Shown piece by piece: positions 1 to 9,033 of a DNA stretch of 63,600 nt (the stretch's first letter is position 1; every line of letters starts with the position of its first letter). The position numbers were made by a program, and so were the translations under genes. The notes beneath the pieces are model-generated. The model made no database searches. It was not told where the DNA came from and worked only from the letters and a program-made list of their open reading frames with translations. Source of the DNA: an uncultured Campylobacterales bacterium (GTDB lineage Bacteria; Campylobacterota; Campylobacteria; Campylobacterales; Sulfurimonadaceae); NCBI GenBank assembly GCA_903892995.1, contig CAITKP010000102.1, positions 1 through 63,600 of the forward strand, in the 5' to 3' direction.

Positions 1-245
1 CCCGTCTGACCGCCAAGAATCACATGATCGCCAAGCTCTGTCGATCCTGCAATACCGCATTGCGCGACAATAATAGTATGTTTGCCGACCTTCACGCCAT
101 GGGCAATATCGACTAAATTATCGATCTTGGAACCTTGACCGATTTTTGTCGCTTCAAACCGCGCACGGTCAATCGTCACACACGCCCCGATCTCCACATC
201 ATCTTCAACCACAACTGTTCCCATCTGAGGGATCTTCTCATGCCA
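1..245 (-). CDS. lpxD: LpxD-like acyltransferase fragment, foreign to the contig
   Basis: The reverse strand reads as an internal part of UDP-3-O-acylglucosamine N-acyltransferase (lipid A synthesis). Recognisable pieces, in order, are [45 protein letters not shown] and [18 protein letters not shown], typical left-handed beta-helix hexapeptide repeats. Both ends are missing: one at the window edge and one at about 243-250, where gltB begins in a different frame. GC is about 50% against about one third in the adjacent gltB. The TIDRARF..T.IG.G.KIDNLV wording resembles LpxD of Verrucomicrobia and relatives rather than Campylobacterota (inference from memory). It is most likely joined by misassembly; a recombination scar is the alternative. 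Confidence 0.8.
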
Positions 246-1672
246 TCACGGATCATTGGTTCTACAACTTGTTCAACAACTTCTTGTGTAACATTGAAAT
301 ATCTTTGTCTTTGAATAAGCTCAGCTTCATCAAAATCACATTGGCTTTTATATTGATCTTCAACATGTTCTTGAAGGTAGATCATATGTTCATTTAGCCA
401 TTTCATATATGGATTTGAACCTTTTAGATAATCATTGATCTGTTCATCTTTTAGTACTTTCCCATATTTAAGATCAAGACCTATCATCTGTCCTGATTTT
501 AAGCGCCCGCGCTCTTTGATATTTTCTTCATCAATATCGATAACACCATATTCACTTGCAATTAAAAGTGTGTCATCTTTTGTAATAATATATTTTGATG
601 GACGAAGACCATTTCTATCAAGGACACAACCAATATAGCGACCATCTGTTAAAGAGAATGCAGCTGGACCATCCCACGCTTCAAAAACTGTAGATTGGTA
701 CTCATAAAATGCACGGAGTTCGGGATCCATATGTGGAGCATTTTGCCAAGCACTTGGAATCACCGCACGAGCAGCTTTAAAGAAATCCATACCATTTACA
801 AGTAAAAACTCTAAAAAGTTGTCTGCACTCGCGCTATCTGATGATGCTGGTTGAAGGATCGGAAGGATGCGTGAAAGTTCTTCATCCGTAAACACGTCAC
901 TTTTAATCGATTCAGATTTAATCTCAACATTAAATCTATTACCTTCAACAGAGTTGATCTCACCATTATGCGCAACTGCACGAAACGGCTGAGCCAAACG
1001 CCATTCTGGAAGTGTATTTGTTGAAAATCTTTGGTGGAATAGTGCAAAAGATATTTTAAAATCTGTGTCTTGAAGATCTTTATAAAACTCTTTAATATGC
1101 GTTGGCATAACAAGACCCTTATATGATATAACTTTTGATGACATAGATGAAATATAAAAGTTTCTATCAGCTACAAGTGCATGCTCTGATTCTTTTCTAC
1201 TTAAATAAAGAAGAGCATCAAAACGTTCACTTGCCATAATGGAATTTGCAACAATAAAAAGTTGAATAATATTTGGTAAAGATGCTTTTGCTTGTTCACC
1301 AAGAGCATTTGTATCAACAGGCACATCACGAACTAAAACAACTTTGAGATCATTCTTTATACAAATCTTCTCAATCTTTTCTAATTGTTTTCTATCTTTC
1401 GTAAAAACTGTTGCAACAGCAAATTGATCAGGAAGTTCTACGTTAGCCGCCTGCGCTTGCTTACGCATAAAATCTATCGGTATAGAAAGTAAAAGTCCAC
1501 TTCCATCACCTGTTTTACCATCAGCAGCAACAGCACCACGGTGCATCATTCGCTCTAAAGCTGTAATGGCATTTTCAAGATTTTCATGCGATGCACGGTT
1601 TTTAATACTTGCAATAAGACCAAAACCACAGTTATCTTTAAAAGATCTTAATAAGTCATTATATTCCACCAT
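176..1672 (-). CDS. gltB: glutamate synthase (NADPH) large subunit, N-terminal part only
   Basis: This is the class II glutamine amidotransferase domain of GltB, which releases ammonia from glutamine for glutamate synthesis. The nucleophile region [10 protein letters not shown] is near the N-terminus, followed by [31 protein letters not shown] and [11 protein letters not shown] prefer the ATG at 1672, which has a GGAG ribosome site 7 nt upstream; an in-frame ATG at 1711 has none. Homology stops after VVEPMIRDG at about 243. The last ~22 residues to the stop at 176 are read out of frame from the foreign lpxD piece and are not GltB. A full GltB is about 1,450-1,500 residues, so two thirds are missing. 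No promoter is obvious upstream, where recO diverges. Confidence 0.9.
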   Translation of the reverse strand: MVEYNDLLRSFKDNCGFGLIASIKNRASHENLENAITALERMMHRGAVAADGKTGDGSGLLLSIPIDFMRKQAQAANVELPDQFAVATVFTKDRKQLEKIEKICIKNDLKVVLVRDVPVDTNALGEQAKASLPNIIQLFIVANSIMASERFDALLYLSRKESEHALVADRNFYISSMSSKVISYKGLVMPTHIKEFYKDLQDTDFKISFALFHQRFSTNTLPEWRLAQPFRAVAHNGEINSVEGNRFNVEIKSESIKSDVFTDEELSRILPILQPASSDSASADNFLEFLLVNGMDFFKAARAVIPSAWQNAPHMDPELRAFYEYQSTVFEAWDGPAAFSLTDGRYIGCVLDRNGLRPSKYIITKDDTLLIASEYGVIDIDEENIKERGRLKSGQMIGLDLKYGKVLKDEQINDYLKGSNPYMKWLNEHMIYLQEHVEDQYKSQCDFDEAELIQRQRYFNVTQEVVEQVVEPMIRDGMRRSLRWEQLWLKMMWRSGRV

Positions 1673-1863
1673 ATGTTCACTCCAAATGTTGTAATTTTCA
1701 AACTTTCTCATCTAAATAAGAAAATTTAATCTATTTTTAAACAAACTTAGTCTATTAAAAAGAGAATTTAAGCTTTTATTATATCTACTAAAGAATTAAA
1801 AAAGGATTTAAAAGGGATAATATTTTTTCAAAAAATAAAATTCGTGTAGATTGGAAGCATTTT

Positions 1864-2481
1864 ATGCAAGGCTATATCATAAATATTAATCGTGCAAAAA
1901 ATGAAGATCTGATAATCACTATACTATCAAAGGAAAACTTACAAACAGTTTATCGCTTTTATGGTGCCCGCCATGGTGTAATCAATCTTGGATTTAAAAT
2001 CGATTATGAACTTGAGAACTCTCTAAAAAGCTCTATTCCAAGACTTAGAGATGTGCTTCATTTAGGATTTAAATGGCTCAATGACAGAAATCGCTTAAGA
2101 GCTTGGCAGGATTTCATTTCACTTTTTTATCAACATCTCAAGCAAACACAGGAGCTAGAACCTTTTTATTTTCAGCTTGTTGATGAAGCCGCACACAAGT
2201 GGGATAAACAAAATCCAAAGCGTATCGCTATTGAAATATATACAAAAATACTACATTATGAGGGACGCTTACATGTAGAGAATATTTGTTTCTTGTGCGG
2301 TGAGAAAATAGAGAGTGATATCTCAATCATAAGAGGTTATTTACCTACACACAAAGAGTGTTCACATACATATAGCATCAACAGAAATTCTATGTTTGAA
2401 CTTTATCAAAATAGCTCCAGCCTTTTTTTGACAGACAAAGAGATAGATAGACTCTGGTATGTATTGCTTGAGGGATTATAA
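1864..2481 (+). CDS. recO: DNA repair protein RecO
   Basis: A 205-residue protein of the RecO family in its short epsilonproteobacterial form. RecO acts with RecR to load RecA on SSB-coated single-stranded DNA. The N-terminal OB-like part is MQGYIININRAKNEDLIITI. A late Cys pair (CFLCGEKI) with a later CSH could form the small zinc site seen in some RecO proteins. It diverges from gltB across ~190 bp; GATAAT near 1816 is a weak candidate -10. A near copy of the dispersed palindrome (2269-2278) encodes its LHV. The family call rests on overall pattern and is less certain than the enzyme calls. Confidence 0.72.
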   Translation: MQGYIININRAKNEDLIITILSKENLQTVYRFYGARHGVINLGFKIDYELENSLKSSIPRLRDVLHLGFKWLNDRNRLRAWQDFISLFYQHLKQTQELEPFYFQLVDEAAHKWDKQNPKRIAIEIYTKILHYEGRLHVENICFLCGEKIESDISIIRGYLPTHKECSHTYSINRNSMFELYQNSSSLFLTDKEIDRLWYVLLEGL

Positions 2482-2539
2482 AATTTAAGAAAAAAGAGTT
2501 TATGATACTTCAAAGTGAAATGAACTAAAAGGCAAAAGA

Positions 2540-3583
2540 ATGGAAGATATAAATCATTTTTTAGCAACATATACAATTGAAATAATAGTGCTTATGGTTG
2601 CAGTAATGGCGCTGTACTTTATTGTCATTCTAAAACAAAATAAAGATCATCCAAAAGATTTGTTTATTCATGAAGAAAAAATTGAACAAAAAGCAGATCA
2701 AAAAAAGAGAATTGAAAAAGAGATTCCCTCTCCTGCCACAATAAAACCAATTCAAGAGTTACAAACTCCAAATAAAATAATTGAAAAACGTAGAGAAGTT
2801 CCTTCTCATGGTGCTATTACAAAAGAGAGTTTCACTATTTTTAAGGGATCAAAACTTCTCATAGCTGAAGACAATATCATAAATCAAAAAGTTATAAATG
2901 GGATGCTTGGAGATTCTGGCATAGAGATTATTATGGCAAACAATGGTCAAGAAGCCCTTGAAATATTGAAAGCTGATAAAGATATTTACATCGTTTTAAT
3001 GGATGCACATATGCCAATTATTGATGGTTTTGAAGCGACTCGACATATACGAGAAGACAGATCACTAGATCATCTTTTAGTTGTAGCACTAAGTGGAGAT
3101 ACCGCTGCTGATGACATCAAAAAAATGAAAAATGCTGGAATGCAAGAGTGCCTCGAAAAACCTCTCAAAATAGATAAACTTTATGATATTTTTTATGCAT
3201 ATATTGATATTGTCAATGGTGTAAAACTTAATTCGTCTGATTTTAAAACATCAAATCTCTTACATGTAAAGGAAGGGATCGAGATCTGCGGCGGTGATAT
3301 AGAACTATATAAAGAGATACTTTTTGAATTTTTAAACATGTATGCAGATGCTCATGTGAAGATAAAATCTTTTATTGCTAAAGATGATCTCAATAGTGTC
3401 AAAAAATTATTGCTTGATATCTCGGGCATCTCGGCTAATATTGGTGCGCCAAAACTTGCAGAAATCTCTACACAACTTCGTGAAACACTTAATAATGATG
3501 AAAAAAACAGCTTCATAGAAAAAGAGGAAAGATTTACACAAATCTTTTTAGCTCTATGCGCTGAAATCAAATCTTATCTTTAA
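2540..3583 (+). CDS. membrane-anchored response regulator with a degenerate Hpt-like C-terminus
   Basis: The 347-residue protein begins with one membrane segment (about residues 11-30). A charged Lys/Glu-rich linker follows, then a receiver domain (about 108-225) starting KLLIAEDNIINQKV with the phospho-acceptor Asp in VLMDAHMPIIDG and the conserved Lys in LEKPLK. The C-terminal ~100 residues resemble a histidine phosphotransfer domain around LLDISGISANIGA. Against the usual H-x-L-K-G-x-x-x-N-I-G-A, the phosphorylatable His is Leu and the Lys is Ser. There is no kinase core or DNA-binding domain. It may be a phosphate sink, docking protein or partner of a chemotaxis or histidine kinase encoded elsewhere; its target is not evident. 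An exact dispersed palindrome lies at 3260-3269. Confidence 0.8.
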   Translation: MEDINHFLATYTIEIIVLMVAVMALYFIVILKQNKDHPKDLFIHEEKIEQKADQKKRIEKEIPSPATIKPIQELQTPNKIIEKRREVPSHGAITKESFTIFKGSKLLIAEDNIINQKVINGMLGDSGIEIIMANNGQEALEILKADKDIYIVLMDAHMPIIDGFEATRHIREDRSLDHLLVVALSGDTAADDIKKMKNAGMQECLEKPLKIDKLYDIFYAYIDIVNGVKLNSSDFKTSNLLHVKEGIEICGGDIELYKEILFEFLNMYADAHVKIKSFIAKDDLNSVKKLLLDISGISANIGAPKLAEISTQLRETLNNDEKNSFIEKEERFTQIFLALCAEIKSYL

Positions 3584-3653
3584 AGCTAAAGATACTTTAG
3601 TCTATTTGGCTAAGGCTATCTGATACAGCTTGCATATATTTACCTTTTTTTGA

Positions 3654-3659
3654 TACAAT
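3654..3659 (+). promoter_or_regulatory. -10 element upstream of htpG
   Basis: TTGATACAATTCG has the extended -10 look of epsilonproteobacterial sigma-70 promoters, after a T-rich stretch and without a clear -35. It lies 31 bp before the htpG ATG, which has an AAAAAGGA ribosome site. Confidence 0.5.
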
Positions 3660-3690
3660 TCGACTCAACTTTAATCAAAAAGGAATAATT

Positions 3691-5583
3691 ATGGCAAAAC
3701 ATCAGTTTCAAACCGAAGCAAATCAAATTTTACAACTTATGATCCACTCTTTATATTCAAATAAAGAGATCTTTTTACGCGAACTTATCTCAAATGGTTC
3801 AGATGCACTCGATAAGCTTAATATGCTTGTTCTTACAGATGAGCAATATAAAAATGTCACATTTAATCCACGTATAGACATTATTGTGAACAAAGAGGAA
3901 AAAACTCTTACACTCAAAGATAGTGGTATCGGGATGAACGAAGCTGATCTTATCAACAACATAGGAACTATCGCAAAATCTGGAACAAAAGCTTTTATTG
4001 AAAGTCTTAGTGGTGATCAAAAGAAAGATTCTAAACTTATCGGCCAGTTTGGTGTTGGCTTTTACGCTGCATTTATGGTTGCACATAAAGTGGAAGTTAT
4101 CAGTAAAAAAGCTGGTGAAGAGCAAGCATTTATCTGGACAAGTGCCGGCGATGGAGAGTTTGAACTTGAAATATCGACTCGTGAAGGTCATGGAACAACT
4201 ATCATTCTTCACCTCAATGATGATGAGGGTGAATTTTTAGAAGCTCATAGAATCACTTCTATTATCGAAAAATACTCAAACCACATTCCATTCCCAATCT
4301 TTATGGATAAAGAAAACTATGTTGCAGCAAAAAAAGATGATGACGGTAATGAGATCGAACCATCAAGAACTGATATAGTAAACGAGCAAGTAAATAAAGC
4401 CAACGCACTTTGGACAATCTCAAAATCTGAGATCAGCGACGATGAATACAAAGATTTTTATAAAAGTATCGGTCATGATTCAACTGATCCACTTCTTTGG
4501 ATGCACAATAAAGCTGAGGGTGCTATCGAGTATACAACACTCTTTTATGTACCATCAAAAGCACCGATGGATATGTACCGTGTAGATTATCAAGCGGGAA
4601 TCAAACTCTATATCAACCGTGTATTTATCACAGATGATGAAAAAGAGTTGATGCCAACTTACCTTCGTTTCTTACGCGGTGTGATCGATTCAAAAGACCT
4701 TCCACTCAATGTGAGTCGTGAAATTTTACAAAACAATGCTGTACTAGCAAAAATCAAAAACGCTTCTGTGAAAAAAGTGCTCTCAGAGTTCTCTAAAATG
4801 GCTAAAAACAACGCTGCAAACTATGAAACTTTTATCACTGAATTTGGCAATGTTTTAAAAGAGGGACTTTACTCAGATTTTGGAAATCGTGAAAAAATTC
4901 TTGATCTTTTACGATTTAATTCACTAAATTCTGAGGAAAAAGTCGCTTTAGAAGATTTCATCAAAAATGTAGATGAAGAGAAAAAAGAGATCTACTACAT
5001 CACGGCAAAATCTAGTGTAAGTATGCTCAAAAACAACCCTGCCCTAGAGCGTTTCAAAGCTAAAAACATCGATGTACTCATCTTAAATGAAGAGGTAGAT
5101 ACAATTGTTTTCCCAATGGTAAATGAGTATAAAGAGTATAAACTCATCAACGTCACAGATGCTAAATTTGATGAGAATGAAGATGATAAAAAAGCAAAAG
5201 AGGAAAGTAAAAAAGAGTTTGATCTTTTAACAAAAGAGATCAAAAATGCTCTTGGTGAAGAGATCAAGGAGGTTGAAGTCACATTTGATTTAACTTCTTC
5301 TGCTGTTGCAATCAAAGAGGACAAAGAGGATCCATCATACATGATGGCTCAGATGATGCGCCAGATGGGACAAGGCAAAGATATTCCACTTCCTAAACCA
5401 ATCTTACAAATCAATCCAAACCATGAACTGATCAAAAAACTCAAAAACTCTGCTGATACAAATCTCATCGCAGATGCTTCTCATGTTCTACTCGATCAGG
5501 CTAAACTCTTTAATGGTATGGAGATCGATGATATTCCAGCATTTATCACAAAACTCAACCGTATTATGGAAAAAGCTCTCTAA
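3691..5583 (+). CDS. htpG: chaperone protein HtpG (Hsp90)
   Basis: A 630-residue bacterial Hsp90, an ATP-dependent cytosolic chaperone. The N-terminal GHKL ATPase domain shows FLRELISNGSDALDKL, LKDSGIGMNEADL and GQFGVGFYAAFMV. The middle domain includes LWMHNKAEGAIEY and the conserved LPLNVSREILQNN. The C-terminal dimerisation domain lacks the eukaryotic MEEVD tail. Length is normal for the family. The ribosome site is AAAAAGGAATAATT before ATG. It is monocistronic, with its own promoter and a strong downstream hairpin at 5592-5618. No dispersed palindrome lies in this gene. Confidence 0.98.
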   Translation: MAKHQFQTEANQILQLMIHSLYSNKEIFLRELISNGSDALDKLNMLVLTDEQYKNVTFNPRIDIIVNKEEKTLTLKDSGIGMNEADLINNIGTIAKSGTKAFIESLSGDQKKDSKLIGQFGVGFYAAFMVAHKVEVISKKAGEEQAFIWTSAGDGEFELEISTREGHGTTIILHLNDDEGEFLEAHRITSIIEKYSNHIPFPIFMDKENYVAAKKDDDGNEIEPSRTDIVNEQVNKANALWTISKSEISDDEYKDFYKSIGHDSTDPLLWMHNKAEGAIEYTTLFYVPSKAPMDMYRVDYQAGIKLYINRVFITDDEKELMPTYLRFLRGVIDSKDLPLNVSREILQNNAVLAKIKNASVKKVLSEFSKMAKNNAANYETFITEFGNVLKEGLYSDFGNREKILDLLRFNSLNSEEKVALEDFIKNVDEEKKEIYYITAKSSVSMLKNNPALERFKAKNIDVLILNEEVDTIVFPMVNEYKEYKLINVTDAKFDENEDDKKAKEESKKEFDLLTKEIKNALGEEIKEVEVTFDLTSSAVAIKEDKEDPSYMMAQMMRQMGQGKDIPLPKPILQINPNHELIKKLKNSADTNLIADASHVLLDQAKLFNGMEIDDIPAFITKLNRIMEKAL

Positions 5584-5591
5584 TCTTTCAA

Positions 5592-5618
5592 TATTGTGAA
5601 GAATACCTCTTCACAATA
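5592..5618 (+). terminator. hairpin downstream of htpG
   Basis: An 11-bp perfect stem (TATTGTGAAGA / TCTTCACAATA) with a 5-nt loop begins 9 bp after the htpG stop. No T-run follows directly, so it may act as a terminator or as a stabilising 3' end. The rest of the 165-bp gap holds only AT-rich promoter-like sequence. Confidence 0.55.
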
Positions 5619-5710
5619 CACTGCACAAATATTAATCAAAAAGTATAAAATACTACTCTCAAATTGATTCTTTTTTAATCATAACATTGACTTTTTTAAC
5701 TCAAAAAACA

Positions 5711-5716
5711 TATAAA
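5711..5716 (+). promoter_or_regulatory. possible -10 for the Cache-CheW gene
   Basis: TATAAA within CATATAAAATTATC lies about 33 bp before the ATG at 5749. The region is AT-rich without a clear -35, as usual in this group. Confidence 0.35.
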
Positions 5717-5748
5717 ATTATCATCAAATTAATCATAAAGAGATAAAG

Positions 5749-8364
5749 ATGACAAATGAATATTTTAAATACAAAAATCTAGAGGTCTCCAAAGAGATAG
5801 CTCCTTTTATAAAGCATATGGATCAAGTTGAAAATAATAGAGAGATGTTACATGATCTCAGTAACAACTGGAATAGACTCTCTCTTTTGAGTCAATTAGG
5901 TGATGCAAGTGTAAACATGAGCGAAATAAAAGAAAACTTTACAGCCCTCTCATCAAAATTGATTGACCATCTCTCATTAGAACTTCTCAATAAAAATATA
6001 AATGAGATGAATTTTAAAGCGCAAGTAGCTGTTGATATTGTGATAAGAAACCTTTATGAAAGAAGCGCTGATATAGGTTTTTTATCTACTGATAACGATA
6101 TCAGAAACTTTTTGATTCAAAATCCGACTAAATACACCTCATCATACACATCAGAACTAACAAAAATTAAAAATAGATTTGCTGAGTATATAAATAAATA
6201 TAGTGTCTATTTCGACATAGTCCTTATGAATATCAATGGTGAAATACTTGCAAACGCTGGCACTCCTTTACAAATATCCAAGTCGCATGATAGTTTGATT
6301 AAAGAGGTATTAACAACAAACAAAGAGTTTGTAGAGACCTATAAGTATCATGATTTTCTTCCAGATCATAAAAATTCTCTTGTGTACTCCTATAAAGTCA
6401 CAACTTCAAATGAGCATCATTCAGACACTTTGGGTGTTTTATGTCTCTGTTTTAAATTTCAAGATGAGATGGATGGAATTTTTAATAATCTCGTCAACAA
6501 CACCAAAAAAGAGGCAATTACACTATTAGATCATGAGGGGAAAGTTATCGCTACAAGCGATCCATATCAAATTCCTCTTGATGCAAAACTTGAATTGATA
6601 ACAAATGACAAATATAAGATCGTAACCTTTGGAGGAAGAGACTATATTGCAAAAAGTAAAAAAACAAACGGTTATCAAAACTATTTTGGACTTGGATGGT
6701 ATGGCCATATTATGATACCGATTGAACACGCTTTTAGTGAGGAGCAAACAAATAGTTTTGAAATATCTGAGGATCTGCTTCTTTCAATACTTCAAAATGG
6801 AGAAAGATTTAGTGATGCTTTAAAAAGTATTCCCCTCCAAGCAAATAACATTCAAAAAAATCTCAATAGAGCAATTTGGAATGGAACAATCAAGCAGGGA
6901 AATATCCAAAATCAAAATAAACAATTCTCAAAATCACTTATGCAAGAGATTCGACAAACTGGTGAAAGCACAAAAAGTATCATCGGTTCTTCAATCGCAA
7001 ATCTTACAAAAACAATCATCCTAGGGGATAGTGTTTTTTATGCTGATCTTATTGTTGATATCATGGATAGAAATCTTTATGAAAGAGCAAACGACTGTAG
7101 ATGGTGGGCTCTCACCTCAGAGTTTAAAAAAATTCTGCAAGAGGGAAATCTCAATGCAAATGACACAAAACGGATGTGTGAGATTTTAAAATATATAAAT
7201 GAACTCTACACTGTTTATACAAACCTTTTTATTTACGATAAAAATGGGATTATTGTAGCAATGTCAAATGAAAAAGAATTCAATCTTTTAAACACTAAGC
7301 TCTCAACATCATGGGTTACACAAACTCTTCAACTGAGTGATTCTTCAAAATATTGTGTAAGCCCATTTGCACATACTCCTTTATATAACAATGAACATAC
7401 TTATATCTACAATGCTGCGATCACAGACCAGCAAAATGAAAATATTTTAGGTGGAATTGCAATTGTATTTGATGCTAAAGAGCAGTTTTCAAATATGATA
7501 GAAGAAGCGCTTCCAAAAAAAAGTGATGGAACACTCAAAGAGGGTGTTTTTGCGACTATTGCAACCAAAGAGATGATGATCATCGCATCAAGTTATGATA
7601 AACATATTGTTGGAACCCATCTTGATATCGATAGCTCCTATTTTACTTTAAATCCTGGTGAATCCACGAGTGAAATCATCATCTATGAGGAAAAATATTA
7701 TGCATTAGGAGTCAAATGTTCAAAAGGATATCGAGAATATAAAAGCGAAACTGATGATTATGTCAATAATGTGTACACCCTTTTCTTCTCCTATATCAGT
7801 GATATAAAAGATTCAACTCTCCAAGAGATCAATGGATTCTCATTTGAGAATGAGATCAGCTTTGAAACAGGTACGCAAACAAAAGATATCGCTACTTTTA
7901 TGATCGGTAATCAATGGCTTGGAATTGACGCACAAATAATAGTAGAAGCAGTCAGTGTCAATGAACTAAAAAGTACAGTTAATATTGATCCAAATCACCA
8001 TTTTAAAGGGACTATTATCCATGAAGATAGAGCTGTCATGGTTATAGATATCAAAAACTTTTTACAAGAGAAGGTGAGTGACCCTTATCAAGAGATTATC
8101 ATCATCAAATATGGTAATACATCTCACAACTATCTTGGAATATTTGTAAATACTTTAGAGTATATCCATGGCATATCCAATGAAAATATCAAAACACTTC
8201 ATAATGATATTATCGGAAGCTCTACACTTGTAGAGAGTATCGTTTTTCCAGAGGATCAAAGGTCAACAAAAGAGGTTCTCTCAATCCTCTCTATTGAGAA
8301 AATCATATCTGAACTAGTCAAGCCCCAAATAAATAAAATGATTCATAAGCCAATTAAACACTAA
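5749..8364 (+). CDS. tandem Cache-like sensor protein with C-terminal CheW domain
   Basis: The 871-residue protein has no signal peptide or membrane segment. It contains two copies of one module. Each starts with a helix-rich segment carrying RNLYERSADIGF (about residue 96) or RNLYERANDCRWW (about 438), followed by a Cache/PAS-like beta region (VYFDIVLMNINGEILANAG; VYTNLFIYDKNGIIVA). Residues about 713-850 are a CheW-like SH3 domain (IATFMIGNQWLGIDA ... VMVIDIKNFL), which normally couples receptors to CheA. There is no HAMP or methyl-accepting coiled coil. It is probably a cytoplasmic sensor or scaffold feeding the chemotaxis array; ligand unknown. It is monocistronic, followed by a short hairpin and minC. 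Confidence 0.78.
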   Translation: MTNEYFKYKNLEVSKEIAPFIKHMDQVENNREMLHDLSNNWNRLSLLSQLGDASVNMSEIKENFTALSSKLIDHLSLELLNKNINEMNFKAQVAVDIVIRNLYERSADIGFLSTDNDIRNFLIQNPTKYTSSYTSELTKIKNRFAEYINKYSVYFDIVLMNINGEILANAGTPLQISKSHDSLIKEVLTTNKEFVETYKYHDFLPDHKNSLVYSYKVTTSNEHHSDTLGVLCLCFKFQDEMDGIFNNLVNNTKKEAITLLDHEGKVIATSDPYQIPLDAKLELITNDKYKIVTFGGRDYIAKSKKTNGYQNYFGLGWYGHIMIPIEHAFSEEQTNSFEISEDLLLSILQNGERFSDALKSIPLQANNIQKNLNRAIWNGTIKQGNIQNQNKQFSKSLMQEIRQTGESTKSIIGSSIANLTKTIILGDSVFYADLIVDIMDRNLYERANDCRWWALTSEFKKILQEGNLNANDTKRMCEILKYINELYTVYTNLFIYDKNGIIVAMSNEKEFNLLNTKLSTSWVTQTLQLSDSSKYCVSPFAHTPLYNNEHTYIYNAAITDQQNENILGGIAIVFDAKEQFSNMIEEALPKKSDGTLKEGVFATIATKEMMIIASSYDKHIVGTHLDIDSSYFTLNPGESTSEIIIYEEKYYALGVKCSKGYREYKSETDDYVNNVYTLFFSYISDIKDSTLQEINGFSFENEISFETGTQTKDIATFMIGNQWLGIDAQIIVEAVSVNELKSTVNIDPNHHFKGTIIHEDRAVMVIDIKNFLQEKVSDPYQEIIIIKYGNTSHNYLGIFVNTLEYIHGISNENIKTLHNDIIGSSTLVESIVFPEDQRSTKEVLSILSIEKIISELVKPQINKMIHKPIKH

Positions 8365-8369
8365 AAATT

Positions 8370-8385
8370 TTCCCCTTTTGGGGAA
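8370..8385 (+). terminator. short hairpin between the CheW gene and minC
   Basis: TTCCCC-TTTT-GGGGAA begins 5 bp after the stop codon and sits just upstream of the minC -10 box. The stem is short but GC-rich for this genome. Confidence 0.45.
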
Positions 8386-8390
8386 TATGC

Positions 8391-8396
8391 TATAAT
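8391..8396 (+). promoter_or_regulatory. promoter -10 of the minCDE operon
   Basis: TGCTATAATTGCGC is an extended -10 box, 20 bp before the minC TTG start and giving a short leader with AAAAAAGGAG as ribosome site. Nearly the same wording (GCTATAATTGCGCAAAAA) precedes thrC. Confidence 0.7.
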
Positions 8397-8415
8397 TGCG
8401 CAAAAAAGGAGCATT

Positions 8416-9033
8416 TTGCGTAATAAACAGTATTCAGTCAAAGTTTTTGAAACGACTTTAACCGATGATAATCAATTTATCTCTTTTTTTAATACAAACT
8501 ATAAGCTTTTTAAAGATTATCTTATTGTAATCCATGGAGATCTCAGTCCACAAATTTTAGCTTTTTTACAAGAGAAAAAGCTTCACTATTTGAACAATGC
8601 CATACTTCCTAAAAATCAGGGACGCAAAGCACTCGAAGAGCAGATTGCCGTTCAGCAAGAGCAAACACAGCAAGTTGAACAAGAGCTTCTCAAACTTTCA
8701 GATAGACTACAAAATAATCTCACAGTCAAAGATACACTTATTCGAAGCGGTCACGATATCAAAGTCGATGGTGATCTTCTTTTACTCAACCGTGTAAACA
8801 GTGGAGCAACTTTACATGTAGAGGGTAATTTAATCGTAACCCAGCTTGTAGAGGGAGCAATTCGTTGTTATGGAAACTTCATGATGCTCAAAGCATCACC
8901 AAAAGCGAACATCGTTTTTCATGATGTAATCGTTGATAATGTTTTACTCAAAGAGAGACTCAACAGAGTAGAACTCAAAGATAATGAAATTAGAATCACA
9001 CCAGTATTAAAGGAAACAACTTGGGTAATGTAA
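8416..9033 (+). CDS. minC: septum site-determining protein MinC
   Basis: MinC blocks FtsZ polymerisation away from midcell and is recruited to the membrane by MinD. The 205-residue protein has an N-terminal domain (about 1-75), a Gln/Glu-rich linker (QQEQTQQVEQELL), and the beta-helix C-terminal domain with GDLLLLNRVNSGATLHVEGN and GAIRCYGNFMMLKA. The start is TTG at 8416, fixed by AAAAAAGGAG just upstream. Its 3' end overlaps minD by 13 bp, so translation is probably coupled. A near copy of the dispersed palindrome (8812-8821) encodes TLHV. Confidence 0.9.
   Translation: MRNKQYSVKVFETTLTDDNQFISFFNTNYKLFKDYLIVIHGDLSPQILAFLQEKKLHYLNNAILPKNQGRKALEEQIAVQQEQTQQVEQELLKLSDRLQNNLTVKDTLIRSGHDIKVDGDLLLLNRVNSGATLHVEGNLIVTQLVEGAIRCYGNFMMLKASPKANIVFHDVIVDNVLLKERLNRVELKDNEIRITPVLKETTWVM

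Noticed and set aside
176-1711. One continuous GltB reading frame to the stop at 176 with start at 1711
   Set aside because: Homology ends near 243 where LpxD sequence starts in another frame, and the 1711 ATG has no ribosome site while 1672 does.
3723-5342. Open frames antisense to htpG and similar antisense frames elsewhere
   Set aside because: They mirror strongly conserved genes, lack ribosome sites and show no protein family features.
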